NCBI RefSeq assembly: GCF_905220365.1
Contig: NC_061124.1
Coordinates: 10,604,501-10,668,500 of the forward strand
Source: Vanessa cardui
Lineage: Eukaryota > Arthropoda > Insecta > Lepidoptera > Nymphalidae
Length of the DNA stretch: 64,000 bases
Reading direction: 5' to 3'
This document shows, piece by piece, positions 25,671-38,520 of the stretch. The position numbers were made by a program, and so were the translations under genes. Every line of letters begins with the position of its first letter. Position 1 is the first letter of the stretch. The notes below the pieces were generated by a model that saw only the letters and a list, made by a program, of their open reading frames with translations, ran no database searches and had not been told where the DNA came from.

Positions 25671-27552
25671 TGATATGTAATCAGTAAAAGTTCGAGATTA
25701 AACTAGTTATATCTATTTTAAGGAATTATCAGGCATATGAACCCTTTTGTATAGGCTATCTTATCGTTGTTCCTATAGCCTTCGAATAGCTTTTTTCTGA
25801 TAGCAAGTGCTTCCCCATAGATTTTGGCGCTGTACGAAATATTAACCATTCTTATCATCCTTAATGCGCCACCAACTTTAGGAACAATATTTTAATGTTC
25901 CTCGTGCCCGTAGTTACACAGAATCACTCATTCTTCTATTAAAAAAAAACAAAAATATGTCATAAATATTAAAATAAAATATCTATTATGAGAGGATGGC
26001 ACCCATCCCGACGACCTCGAGTTTGATGATGCTGAGAAGGTCCCATGGATTGAACCGGTGAATCATTATATACTTCATTTGTAATTTATAATTCAATTCA
26101 AAAGAAAATACCTTTTGACCGTTTGAATGTTTCAGTGTGATAATTTTCCAGATATACATCAAACCATTCGCACTGGAACTGCGTGATGTAAAACGTCTGA
26201 ACGTTGTTAAGAGGCCTTAACCCAGCTGTGGTCTTAGACCAGATATGTATTAACTAGTTTTATACATATGCGATTATTATATACCGCAGGCGTTTTAAAT
26301 TATAATAAAAAACTACATACGATTATTATTTTTTATATTTTATAAAGGTTTGTAAAACATGTTGTCTTAAGTTATTATCGTACAGAGACCACAAAAGCTA
26401 CACAATAAAACACAATGAGGTCAATAACACAAATAAAACGAATAATTATATCAATCAAAATCCATCCAACATGGTGCAACGAACCAAAATGTTCTTAATT
26501 AATTTAGCTCGGATTGCGCGTGCGCTGTTCGCCCGCATACCGGCACGTGACGTCTGCGGGTAGATTCATATTACTTATCAAACCCTCTTGGTGTCATTAG
26601 GGCAAGTACCCCCATCGTTCTAAATATTCACACGTCCCGTTTAAATGTACCGTTTCTATTATTATCATATTGATTTTCCCACACGGCTGTCTTAATTTTA
26701 AATGCGAATGTAAGTTTGTGTGTTTGTTACGATTTTACATATTAAGTCTATGGGATATGAATAAGGATATATGAATAAAATTTTAGATTTTTCAGATATC
26801 GTTTCGAATACGAAATTATTTCGGATTATCTTGATAGCTTCGGATAGTTTCTGTTACAGATATTACAACAAGATATTACTTTGAAGAAATTTTAGACTAT
26901 TATATAGTATTAGGTATGTATAATCACAGGAAAGATAATTAATAAGTTTAAAATACACTTACCTACTCTCTTTAAGTATAACTCAATGCAAAAACTAAAT
27001 TATAAAAACAAATATCTATTTTGGTTACGCATAGATTTCCATTTCGGATATCCAATACTTTCGAATACGGTTACGAAGTTCCATAACATACCTGATCTTA
27101 AGTATTCAACTGATCATCATGAAACCTTTGCGTACACATCAGAAGAACAGGAACGTACATACAGTACCTCACACCTGCGCCCCTCCCAAGCGAACGAACC
27201 CGCGTGTACAGACTAGTTATATAAGCGTACCTAGATGGATAACGAGCAATGTTGAATTACTAGATAATTATTTGCGGGATTCCTCACCTGATGAGATATT
27301 TTGAGGTAGCACTTGAATCCATTAGCAATTTAGTTGCAAAAGTTAATAAATGGAAAGTCGTTGCATCTCGGATTTAATGGCACAAACGCCATGCAATTGC
27401 AAATATTTTCTTGATAGACCGTTGTCGACAGCTGAGATGATTGAGTGTGATACAGGTTTTATGAGTTATCGACTACCAGTTTTGTAATACGATGAGAATT
27501 AAACAAAAAAAAAAAATTAAAAATCGAACGCAAATATGATGAAATCGTGTGA
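25671..27552. other. Noncoding DNA
   Basis: Apart from the 26500 island, nothing is supported. Overlapping frames at 26986-27304 lack recognisable content. 25850-25920 may be another faint family 3 remnant. Confidence 0.5.
26500..26660. promoter_or_regulatory. Short GC-richer island
   Basis: GATTGCGCGTGCGCTGTTCG and CCGGCACGTGACGTCTGCGG stand out from the AT-rich context. E-box (CACGTG) and CRE-like motifs are present. Function is unknown. Confidence 0.2.
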
Positions 27553-27610
27553 AATGTAACTGTATAAGAAACTCTTTAAAAGAATAAAGAGTTTCTTATA
27601 CAGTTACATT
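27553..27610. repeat. Perfect hairpin palindrome, 25-bp arms, 8-nt loop
   Basis: The arms 27553-27577 (AATGTAACTGTATAAGAAAC and on to TCTTT) and 27586-27610 are exact reverse complements around AAAAGAAT. A-runs flank it on both sides (27506 and 27614). Confidence 0.96.
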
Positions 27611-28689
27611 ATTAAAAAAAAAAAAAACGAAGATTCGATTGAGTGATACACTATAATAACAATATTGTCAATAGATCTTATTCATAATGACGTGTTAAAT
27701 AAATATAGTCATCTCGTTAAGGAGATTTCGACGACGAACGTTGAACCTCTTCGATCGTCTATTGAATGTTTCACACCAAAGTGTGTATTTGTTAAGTCGA
27801 TATACGTTCCGAAACCGTACTCACCTTTCTTTATTTTAAGTGACTTACGAAGGTCAAATTATAAAATGTAATACAAGAACTTAATTTTAATTCGTGTAAT
27901 AAAAATTTTAATTTGATTTCAAATATAATTCTCTCATTAAAAGTTGAAAATCATGTTTCACGGTTTCTTCTGTGTTGTTATTGTTCATTTGTAGATACAT
28001 ATTTAAAGAAAAAACTGTGTTCAGACAATTGTGTAATAATACAATCGATTGATTGGTAAAGTGTCGCCGGTCACTGAACTCGTTTTCCACTCGGCTCCGT
28101 TTCAAAACACCGAACAATTCGTTCTATAAAATCTGCTCCTAAGATTTTATACATTTTCACAGAGAAGCTACGTTCACGATCACTGGACGACCTGCCAAGT
28201 AAACTAAGATCGATACTATATTATATCTTTAACATATTGAAAAAAGGTGTTTATCAATACGGTTGTATTTTTATGTTATCTCAAAATTTGGTAGATTATT
28301 TAAATTATACGAATAAAAAAATCGATTATGTTTTTTTTTTAATTTTATATTATTTAAGAATACATTTTGGTCGACAGTAAATTAAATGTTGCTATAACAA
28401 TAAAAAAGGTGGAGTTTTTATTCAATTTGAAAAATGATAACTAAAATTCTAACAGATATAACTTCGTTTCTGTTCCGACAAGCTATTCCGTAATTCAAGT
28501 CCAGGCTTGGGGCATAAAATACAAGGATGTACGTGCGCAATAGATTATTATTATATTCTCTTAAGGCAGCATTACAGCGAAACCAAACATGTTTGCTTAT
28601 GATTTATTATCATTGAAATTAGTTGAGACGAATTCAATACTTTTATTTAAAAAAAAATAACATTATTTTTTTATTACAAGTACTTAATT
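27611..28689. other. AT-rich noncoding DNA
   Basis: Frames at 27665 and 27908 are short and unrecognised. Confidence 0.55.
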
Positions 28690-29180
28690 ATAATGTTTGT
28701 TTAGGGAAACTTCGTATAGTATTGTTTCCCGCGTTCCGTGGCCACGGTTGCGGGAAATGTCAAATTATGGACGGGTTCGGAAACGAAGCGACCGACCAGA
28801 ACATGACGAATTATGAGCGCTCTCGAAAGCCGGTCCCGTAATTATTGTGGACAAGGCACTTTTTGCCGCTGACAAATAGTAGGAGCGTGGAATGACTCCG
28901 GAGCTTTGTGCCGCTACTAATGACACTCGTGAAGAAGCGAGCTCTAATATTAACTATTTCTTTTGTGAGAGGACCAGACTTGGTTTTGCTGCGTCCGTGC
29001 CTTGCTCGGGGCCATCGACCTCCCCTTTATTTGTTACATTACTTGAGCGTTAATACGAATCGAATGGACGCCAGTGATGGGTTCGAATTTCCTTGCCCCG
29101 TCGAACAGCTTTCTGCCGTCACGCGAGCGTCTTTGATGGACATAAAATTATTTATGGATAGTTTAAAAATGTGAGTACGA
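28690..29180. promoter_or_regulatory. Island of higher complexity, possible enhancer or exon
   Basis: About 490 bp of clearly higher GC and complexity than its surroundings, with CCGCGTTCCGTGGCCACGGT, GACTCCGGAGCTTTGTGCC and a homeobox-like TTTATGG near the right end. A strong donor-like GTGAGTACG lies at 29171. The sequence looks constrained, but conservation cannot be tested here. Confidence 0.25.
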
Positions 29181-30049
29181 TTCGTAAATGGCGATGAATT
29201 AATTGATGGCTTGTAAGCCCGCTGTTTTAATGAGCTGTTAAAGTTCGTGTACTAATTATTATTTCAAAAATGATTTATTGACTATTTTAATATTAATTAA
29301 TGTTTTAATTTAAACACAAAGATATGATATGCCTTCACGTATTTGTTATATAATCAGTAGTAAATATCCATAATTCGTTTGGTTTTGAGTATTTTAGTCA
29401 ATAAGATATATTTTTTAATAGCATAGACACCGCAAACGAACCAACTGATAGAAAGTATTTACCTCGGCCCATAAACATCGACGCCGTATGAAATTTTAAC
29501 CATTTCTTACATAACCAATGCCCTTGACTTGTTATACTGGCACATTCATCCTTCAAACCGGAACAATACAATACAAAATATTGCTCTACTCAGACGGGCT
29601 GCACAAAGTTCTACGACCAAGTAAAATAGGACATACACAGCAAAGCGAAATGGCAAACGTTAAACGCTAATGTCAGCGTAAATCATTTTCAAATCATTCA
29701 TTATTAGTCACGACAAATCATTAAACATACATATTATATTTATTACATCTCTTACCGGATTATAAGGGCCGTTAATTTAGAATGGATCTAAACAATTGTA
29801 AACTGTCGAAAAATTATAAACGATGCTTATCGTTTTTAATTTAGCGGCATATTTTCACCTAACCTAACATAAAATGTTGTAAACTATCGAAATTGAATGT
29901 TTTATTATAAATTGAAAATTTGGTTCATAGTGAACCATTATCAAAAATTTTCTAAAATTTACAACATCTATAGATTTATTATGAAATTTTGGTTAATTAT
30001 TATGGTGACAATATCCACTTCGGACGAGTCTTAAACTTACTTCATATCA
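29181..30049. other. AT-rich noncoding DNA around a family 3 relic
   Basis: Outside the relic at 29445 nothing is recognised. Confidence 0.55.
29445..29630 (-). mobile_element. Family 3 repeat, degenerate
   Basis: GGCCCATAAACATCGACGCC, CATTCATCCTTCAAACCGGA and CTCAGACGGGCTGCACAAAG appear in family order with many changes. Confidence 0.55.
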
Positions 30050-30240
30050 GTAGCGACCCGCCTCGGCTTCGGAGGGAGGCAATGACATGACATCACAATG
30101 GTAACTTGTCTATGTATTATATATATATATAAAAAAAATTCTTTTCAAATCACTCTATCTATTTAAAAAAATAGCATCAAAATCCGTTGCGATGTTTTAA
30201 ATATAGAGAAAGCTACTTTGTTTTATACTACGTAGTGATA
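30050..30240. mobile_element. Helitron-like repeat (family 5)
   Basis: TAGCGACCCGCCTCGGCTTC at one end, AAATCACTCTATCTATTTAA and GCATCAAAATCCGTTGCGAT inside, and TTTTATACTACGTAGTGATA at the other. Read inversely the first end is CTA-GT-like. Similar copies are at 34072 and 35752. Confidence 0.6.
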
Positions 30241-30319
30241 AACTCGTGCTAAATTTAAATAAAGTATTTAAATATTTCATTGATGATATAAATGTCAGAA
30301 TAACATCGTACATATACAA

Positions 30320-30390
30320 CACACGAGGTTTGAAGACGCGATCATCAGTAATTACACATGTGTTGCTACCACTGCGCCATCTCGGCTTTC
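30320..30390 (-). mobile_element. tRNA-like head remnant of family 1 SINE
   Basis: A short diverged remnant: ACGAGGTTTGAAGACGCGAT (B-box side), then ACCACTGCGCCATCTCGGCT (A-box side). The body is absent. Confidence 0.5.
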
Positions 30391-32238
30391 AATCTTACTT
30401 TATTAAACGTACTTTATAAAAACGTATTTTTATTTTTTATTTTTCTGGGTGAATGTACAACTTATTATTTATTAATATTTATTCACTGATACTAAAAAGT
30501 TTGCAGTTTCATTGTAGTACAGTATATGTAGGAATAATAATTTAGACTTCAACAACAATAAACTTTCGAATAAAAAAAAAGACAAATCTACAATTGATAA
30601 AATATTTATATATAAAAACCATTTTGTATAGAAAATTGAATTTATAATGGGGAAAAATATAAAATAATCTAACATTTCGTGTGACTGCGGTAAAAAATAA
30701 GCAATAATTTCGTATAACATTCTCATATAACCCGTTCGATTATTTTCGAGGGCCACCAACCGTGAAATTAGACAACCATTAGATACCGACGCAGACATTA
30801 TGGCCTCTTAAAATGAAAGCCTTAACGTTTGTCCATTCTCAGTTAAATATATTATATTTACTTATGGTATAAATACGTTATTGTAAAGGTGACATATGTA
30901 GACTTCGATTAAGTGGATTATAATCTATTTTACTTATAATCTCAGCGTTAATAACAACACATAAAGATTGTTATTTAACCAAAGTTACTTTATGATTTTT
31001 TCTATTTTTATTTAATACGTTTTAAATCATGTGTCAATTAAAATAAAAAAAACAGTTCTTGATTTATTAAGATTGTTCTCTTTATACGTTCTAATTTTGA
31101 AATACTGAAATACCACCCAACGGAAACAACTTACAAATACCATGAGTTACGTCACAAAAGAATAACTCGTCATCATTCATCAGCTGGAAGAAATAACTTC
31201 GAACGTACATCTACGTTCAAAATACTGTACTTACATAAATGAGGTTTTTTTCCTATATATTATTTTTCCTCTAGCGAATCTTTTAAATCTGCATCTATCT
31301 GAATGAGACAGATGATATTATTTACTTTCATATTCACTTTCGTCCTACGTTAAAAAAATATTCGATTTTTTTTTCTATTAATCGTACACAGACCTAACAT
31401 ACATAATTCTCGATGTTTGTCAGACATGTTTCAATTCACACAAATTCGAAAGGGTTTTAGAATTCATATTAACTGGCTAAAGTCAAGTATCTTATCGTAT
31501 CTTGTCGTTCATTTGTGTAGGATATTGTTAAAAAATAAACAATCTAAGTATGCCATGCGGGCAATGTTAAATTAACGGCTTCGGGCGATGTCGAATTAAG
31601 TCATTTGCTTACAAATTACAACGCGGTACTATTTAGTTATTAAGAAGACAATTTTTATTGCTTTAGTGCTATTTAATAATATGTAATAGACTATGGTAGC
31701 ATTCTGTAGTAAAACCTTTTTTAATGTTACTCTTTAAAATAATCATGGTAGGTGTAACTTGAGATAAACAGGTTACCATTAAGTGACTGTCACTTGACCT
31801 CGACAACGTCAAGGACAAAGTGTAAATAGGCTAATTAATCACACATGTGCTAACACTGGACGATTGCTATCGATTACTTGGAAATGACGTATTTTCTCTC
31901 ATATATATGTACTCTCGTGACCAGCCTCGTGGGCTTAGTCATAGCCAATCACCTTTACGAAATGTTTCGAGCAGCAATTGCTTACGATGTAGGTTTATCT
32001 TGTCTCTTTATAAACGACCATAGAGAAAATTAATAGATAATGAAATATTTGGATTTATTTCGTAACTATATCTCGGACTAAATCTCTTAGACATGTTCAC
32101 GTGTGGGCGTAGCTTTATGTTATCTTAGACGCGATTTAAGTCGATTCCACATCGTATTCAGGACCATTATGTTAAATGAAGCTAACAAAACGTTCGACAC
32201 TTGAGCTAATTTTATAAATATCGTATTAATTTTTTCAG
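30391..32238. other. AT-rich noncoding DNA
   Basis: A 108-codon minus frame at 30472 is AT-rich and low in complexity with no domain, so it is not called a gene. Confidence 0.55.
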
Positions 32239-32316
32239 AGAATTCCGCGCGGGGCAACACGAGACGCGGCGCCGGTGGTCGTGGTGACCGCTGACCATTT
32301 AACATTTAAATTTTAA
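32239..32316 (+). CDS. Weak candidate terminal exon, unidentified
   Basis: A strong acceptor (ATTAATTTTTTCAG, AG at 32237-32238) is followed by 25 codons that are GC-rich at third positions, beginning RIPRGATRDAAPVVVV and ending before TAA at 32314. This contrasts with the AT-rich surroundings. An AATAAA lies at 32643. I do not recognise the peptide and have no partner exon. The opposite strand is also open here, so this may be a chance GC island. Confidence 0.25.
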   Translation, partial: RIPRGATRDAAPVVVVTADHLTFKF

Positions 32317-33164
32317 CCTTCTGCATGAATCCTAACCTGCCTTAAGCTATTGCACAGAACGGGTTAGTGAGAAGTGATCCTTACAGATAATAACCTTTAT
32401 TGGTTAGCAACAGCGTGTTGCGAAGTCCGTTATGTTTGCAATTTTAGGAGGTATCTCGTATTCATAAAGTTTACGTATGTTTTTTGGATGTTATCGTCAA
32501 ATGAATTATTCAATTAATTAATTTGAATGTTCTGTTTTACAAGTTTTATATTATTTTTGAGATAAGATTTTTTGAGCTGTCAAATCGAAGACCACAGCCT
32601 AAATATTTTTCGAAAATGTTTATCTTTATTATTTTTATTCCTAATAAAGTTTTATTTTATAAACAAGTTTAGTTATTTACATATATTTTGTATATATTTA
32701 AATAAAGCGAACTTCCTCTTTTTAAATAAAATAAACATAACCTATCCTTGAAATCTCTAATATGTCAATTTTTTTTTATAAATTATAATATCATATAAAA
32801 TCCAAGCTATTATAATTACAATGACAAACGACTTAAGAACTAAAACTGCGTACTGAAATCATCATCACAAATCTAGTTTGTTGCTATGCGAATCTTTTAG
32901 GCTGAGAAGCTATTATGTAATATATGTATTCATATTATTTCATACAACTATGAATATTAGAGGAAAGGTCATATTGCAAAAATTATAAAGTAAATTGTTC
33001 ACGTTTACAAATAAGGAAAAGTAGGTTTTGCTGATAGATATTTTGCGTCATCATATCACTCATCATAATTCAAGCTAACCACGTTTAGTGACGAGTACAA
33101 AGACATGAATTACGTAACGTAATTAATGTAAGATGAAGGCCTATTCTTTACTACTTTTCGTCTG
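32317..33164. other. AT-rich noncoding DNA
   Basis: It could be the 3' untranslated region of the weak exon at 32239, with AATAAA at 32643. Otherwise nothing is recognised. Confidence 0.45.
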
Positions 33165-33625
33165 AGGCTTCACCTACAGTTACGCCCGCGTATGGGGGGG
33201 AGTTGAGTCGAGATGGCCCAGTGGTTAGAACGCGTGCATCTTAACCAATGGTTTCGGGTTCAAACCCAGTTAAGCACCGCTGATTCATTCATTGTCTTTA
33301 TAATTCATCTCGTGCTCGGCGGTGAAGGAAAACATCGTGAGGAAACCTGTATGTGACAAATTCTGCCACGTGTGTATTTCACCAACCCGCATTGGAACAG
33401 CGTGGTGGAATATGTTACAAACATTCTCCTCAAAAGGGAGAGGAGGCCTTTAGCCCAGCAGTGGGAATTTACAGGCTGCTGTTGTTGTTGTTGTTGTATG
33501 GGGAGTTGAGGTCCTCCCTTGTAGTTTCAAGCTTGTTCCATACAAAATTTTCATTAAATTGACGTCATGGATTTACCGTAAAAGACAGATAGACAAAGCT
33601 ACTTTTACATTATATTAGTATGGAC
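33165..33625 (-). mobile_element. Helitron-like repeat (family 4), split by a SINE
   Basis: The left part 33165-33206 (GGCTTCACCTACAGTTACGC) and right part 33496-33625 (AAAGACAGATAGACAAAGCT, TTTTACATTATATTAGTATG) flank the SINE at 33207. Together they form one inverse-oriented copy. Confidence 0.55.
33207..33495 (+). mobile_element. tRNA-headed SINE, family 1, with target-site duplication, inside a Helitron-like repeat
   Basis: A plus-strand copy. GTCGAGATGGCCCAGTGGTT is the head, GGGTTCAAACCCAG the B-box, and the tail is CTGCTGTTGTTGTTGTTGTT. The flanks GTATGGGG(GGG)AGTTGA at 33190-33206 and 33496-33509 are the same site with a G-run length difference. Confidence 0.9.
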
Positions 33626-34071
33626 GAAAATATGACTTGTAGATGTGTTAGAATTTCATCCAATGTATAAAAAATTGTTGTGATGTTTCTTTAACGTCAT
33701 GCACGAGATGAAAAAACACAAATTTAGCACATAAAGAGTCAGTTGTTCGTCCGGGGATAACCCCGTGCGTGACATTTTTTTTAATTCTGTTACTTAAACA
33801 AATATCGGCTAAAGGCATAAAGCTACTCTTATTTGGCTCAATTTATAATATAATGAAGCAACAATATATAAATATAAATAACATCGAAGACTTAAAAAAA
33901 ATATTGATAAATTAAAATTAAGCTATTAAGCAAGTCATGACTGTAAAAAAGTATTAGGAATACTAGGAGCAATACAACCTTAAATATCAATTCCCCTAGT
34001 TATGTACTATAAATACTATAGTTTAATACGAGATACGACATAATATGTATCTACATTGAAATTAGTAATCA
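33626..34071. other. AT-rich noncoding DNA
   Basis: Nothing is recognised between two Helitron-like repeats. Confidence 0.55.
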
Positions 34072-34266
34072 ACTAGCGATCCAACCCGGCTTTGGACGTG
34101 TGCAATACTGATACTAAATTATCAGTGTTTCCTTACTATATTGTCTGTGTTATTTTTAAAAACCTTCATTTAGAATCCGATCCGAATCAAAATCCATTGC
34201 GTAATTTTAACGATCTAAGCATAGGGACAGACGGTAAGCAAGTTTGTTTTATACTATGTAATGATT
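34072..34266. mobile_element. Helitron-like repeat (family 5)
   Basis: ACTAGCGATCCAACCCGGCT is the left end (CTAGT when read inversely). AATCAAAATCCATTGCGTAA and TTTTATACTATGTAATGATT follow. An 87-codon open frame across it is incidental. Confidence 0.62.
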
Positions 34267-35751
34267 TTATCAAGGCACGACAATATGGACAATATATTGA
34301 ACCAATAATTACATTTCACCCCCTGCATGAAGAAGTACTTGTTGGAAGGGACTAAGAAGTAGTTTTCGGCGAAGTCGGTTCTTTAATCACAAATCGTTTA
34401 ACAACTGTATCCATTATAGATCATCTTTAATAAGAAATTTCTTAGAGACCTTAATTATTCGAAGCTTGTTAATCCTTGACAATCACGACGTATTTTATAT
34501 ATAGAATGTTATAAAAAGAAACCTAAAATAATGATTATATATTATTATATATAGGTCAAAAAGTCGTAGTCGCTGTCGTGTCGTAGCCGTTTCATGTAAA
34601 TGGTATCAATGTAGGCGTATTTAGAGACATTTTGATGACCTTTATTGACTTTTAGTTCGGGTGTTCATTATTAGATGTCATGCTTTCTGCAAGATTGGGT
34701 TACCGCTTACTATATCTATCGAGTGATAAACACAGGAGGTCCTGAGTTATAAAGTTACCTTCCAAAGGTTTAATATAAAGATTATATGGTCCATATTATA
34801 ATACAAAATGACTTTAATATAATACGTGACGTAGAAGAAGTTTACGACATATTCAGTAGGTATAGACTGTCAAGTATAGGTAAGTTGGCGTTTCTGTGGC
34901 AGCCCCTGCTACACCTTTGTTTTGCCACTTTTTTGTTTATTTTACCAATATCTCACTAGAAAATAATTCTCTACGTCCCATTTTTAATAGATTTTGGGTA
35001 AGTTTTCTTAATAAGGGTAAATAAAACAAATAAGATATTAAATGAAGAAAAAAAAATAGTAGATGTATTTGCCACACGCCAACTTGTACTTGACGCGCTA
35101 TATGTATATGTCATAAGCTTTTAACCATAGACAATTATGTTACACTACATATACTTAATGGTTTTAGTTTTAAAATGCATTCGATTCGAGTTAAATCAAT
35201 TTTCGTCGTCTATCATAAATGTTTGTTGACTGAACAAAAACTTTTGTCATTTCTATAGATTGCTGTATTCTAAAATAGATACGAGTATATCCTTTTTTAT
35301 TTGGAACATAAAATTTTATACAATGAGATAAAATATTTGGCAGACTATTATAGGACGTCTGCTGACAACAAGTTTGTGGTTCTGATTCTGTGGGAATACC
35401 CTGCGAATGCTTCTTATATTGATTGAAGTTTTTTAGCAAATATAAAACCTCTTTTTAGCACCCATGGACAAAGGTCTCGTGTTTCTATTCTCTTTAATTT
35501 AAAGAGAGCTCATATATTCTGTTAGCAAGTTTCATCTATTTTCGATTTAATATTAAGGATGTAATCTTAACAGTATTCATTTATTTCCGATAACACGGCT
35601 ACAACATTCATGTTTATCGTACAAAGAGACAAATTACCTTTACGGGTGGAAGTGAAGAGCTATATTTCAATAGAATTGTGAATGTAATGTGGTATATGCG
35701 TTTGGCAATAGAAATAACTAATAATTATGCCGGATACTTCCTTTGTATATT
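34267..35751. other. Noncoding DNA
   Basis: Nothing is recognised. The minus frame at 35191 has no domain. Confidence 0.55.
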
Positions 35752-36024
35752 AACTAGAGACCCGCTCCGGCTTCGTATGGGTGTAATACGAATATTAATA
35801 TACAAAGAATTTGATTATTCACGACATCACATTAGAAACTAAAATTATCGTAAGTATTTCTATGCTATATTGTCCATGTATTATGTATACATAAAAACCT
35901 TCCTCTCAAATCACTGTATCTATTTAAAAAAGCCGCATCAAAATCTGTTGCGTAATTTTAAAGATCTAAGCATACATAAGGACAGACAGCGGTAAGCGAT
36001 TTTGTTTTATAATAAGCAATGATA
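35752..36024. mobile_element. Helitron-like repeat (family 5)
   Basis: AACTAGAGACCCGCTCCGGC, AATTATCGTAAGTATTTCTA, AAATCACTGTATCTATTTAA, ATCAAAATCTGTTGCGTAAT and TTTTGTTTTATAATAAGC appear in family order. It is the longest copy in the window. Confidence 0.65.
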
Positions 36025-38244
36025 ATTCATATGAATGTTACATAATGTAACTTTAAAAAAAAAACACAACTAATTTCATAATAAAACGTATAAATTTCAA
36101 TTTTAATGATTAATGACATTTTATAAAAATACATTAGTTATTTGCGCAATGGAATTAAGGTTAGTTATGTGCTGTTGCGTTGTAGATTAACGTACTGCCG
36201 TTCACAATTTAATTAATTAACAAAGACAAAGGAATTGTATACAACTTTTATAGCAATAGCTAGTACAATAATGTCGTTATGTACCGCGGTATTAACTATT
36301 AAGGTCGCGACACTGTAGGCAAGAAATTCTCTAAATGTCGATGCCTCAGATCTGCATAAAACCTTTAGACAATCTATTGACTAATAAATATGAAAATGTT
36401 TCAACATTCTCATTGCTCTGGTATCATTTCAAATTTGTCTTATTATTATTTATGTTACAATTTACGTTATTGTTGTTTATATTTGGCACACACGTGCCTG
36501 TTTCACGCAGTTGTCATAACATATATGTCGGTATTGGTTAATGATCTTCTCCTTTTAGCCATTTTCAACTAACTGAACGTAATCTTCATTGATAAACGAA
36601 GTAACGGACTAGGAAATACAAAATATACTATACAATTTGGACAGATAGCTTTTGGTATTAGCGCTTTTTATCATACAAACTCTACCCACATACATACATA
36701 TATGTATATGATAACTGACTGAAACAAAATGGTTTACTGATGTCTGATATACATATATATAATCATAAACTTATAGGATATGTAATATTCTTGGATAATA
36801 CTAGTAATGCCATTTTATAGAATGTCTGATGTTCCTAAGTACCTAATACGAATAGCCGAAGGAGTCAGAATCAAGCCTGCGACTTTTTACATAGCCAAGT
36901 AGTCCGTTAATAATTGCACAATTTTGATTTTTTGATAACTTATAGAAATTATCTTTTAATGTATATACCTGAGCCTTCCTCATGTGGTTTTTAGGTAATT
37001 ACTATCAAATTAAGTAAATCGTAAGGTCGTATTCATTAAAATGAATTTTATTGGTTATGTTTAATTGATCTGTCCAACAGTAAATAGAAGTATTTCAGTT
37101 CAGTTAGATCTATTTAAGACTAACCGTATATTTTATTGTTAATGCCCGGAAACCATTAGTATTTGAAATCGAACAATTTCAATTACTTCAGAAATATATA
37201 GGTACTGCTTATAAAGAAACAAACCATGTACTTAAATTAATAAGTACTAAGATGATTATAATTTAATTTGTCGATTTAAGAAGTTCATCAAATTATTACA
37301 CATTAAAAATTAAAAATACAACCGACAATAGGAACTACAATATTATCAAGTTAGATATGTGTATACAACCGTCTATGTTTTTATTTGTGATATTTTGTTA
37401 ATTAAAACCAGCAACTCGGATGAATTTAAGTCGAAAATACAGTACGAAGTGTGTTTTTTATAATATGGTATTTGATTTTTACAACCGATTGCGATCTATA
37501 CTAAATATTAGTTATAGAGTCATTTAAAATTGACTTATAAAACGTTTTCATTCATTTAATTAGGGGTAAAGATATAAAATGAGTGACTAAATAAATAAAA
37601 ATTACTGACCTGGCTCTCTTGAATAGATGTGCTTAAAATGTCATGTAATACATATAATTCGAATCGAATCGGTAATTCGGGTAACATCACTAGTTTCGAA
37701 CTTTCTTGAACTGTCAAAAAGAAAATAAACGGTTAGACAGACTATAAATAATGTCATTATCAAGTTATCATAGTCGTCATGTTTAGGCCGTATTATAATA
37801 TTAAAATGCGAAATATCTTTGAGTTTTAGCAATAATCAAGATGTGTTTCTTTGCGATGTTCTAAATAACCAAAGAGAATCCATTAACTGTCCAACTAATT
37901 GAGCATTTAAATTTAAATTTAGCACTAGTTAGTCAATCCTGATTTAAAACCTGTCGTGAGCAATTGCTAGTTATATCCCACGATTGCGCCATAAAAATAG
38001 GAGAGCACAGTTTATGGGTAAATATAATTTATTACGCAGAAAGAACTTACATTTCACTTACTTTAACATTAATTTATCTTAAGCATGTTTTGTTAATTAT
38101 TTCGACATGTTAATTTCCGTTTTATGTTATTTTATTTCGACGATTTCAATTATTTGAAGAATAAATAGACATTTAAGTAAGTATACCAAATCAACACTCA
38201 AATTTGCAACTAATGTTTGTAAAAGCCTATTACGAATAAAGTAT
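36025..38244. other. AT-rich noncoding DNA
   Basis: Two overlapping frames at 36335-36572 are hydrophobic by AT-richness only. Nothing is recognised. Confidence 0.55.
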
Positions 38245-38520
38245 TTGCTTGGTAGGGCTTCGTGCAAGCTCTGGGTAGGTACCAGCAACTGAACAGATAT
38301 TCTAGCGCCAAATAACAGTATGCAGTATTGTTGTGTTCCGGTTTAAAGGGAGATTAAGTCAGATGTAACTACATACATAAGGGACTTAACATCTTAGTTC
38401 CCAAGGTAGGTGGCGCATTGACGATGTAAAGAATGGTTAATATTTCTCGCGCCATTGTCTGTGGGTGATGCTGGCCACTTATCATCATTTGTTCATTCGC
38501 CAACGTTTATCATAAAAAAA
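38245..38520 (+). mobile_element. Family 3 dispersed repeat
   Basis: A diverged plus-strand copy: GCTTGGTAGGGCTTCGTGCA through CATCTTAGTTCCCAAGGTAG to an A-run at the right. The blocks keep the same order as at 25195. Confidence 0.72.

Noticed and set aside
28908..29174. 88-codon plus frame in the island
   Set aside because: No known domain. It is kept only as part of the possible regulatory or exon island, not called as a gene.
30472..30798. 108-codon minus frame
   Set aside because: Low-complexity AT-rich hydrophobic sequence without domains or coding-like third positions.
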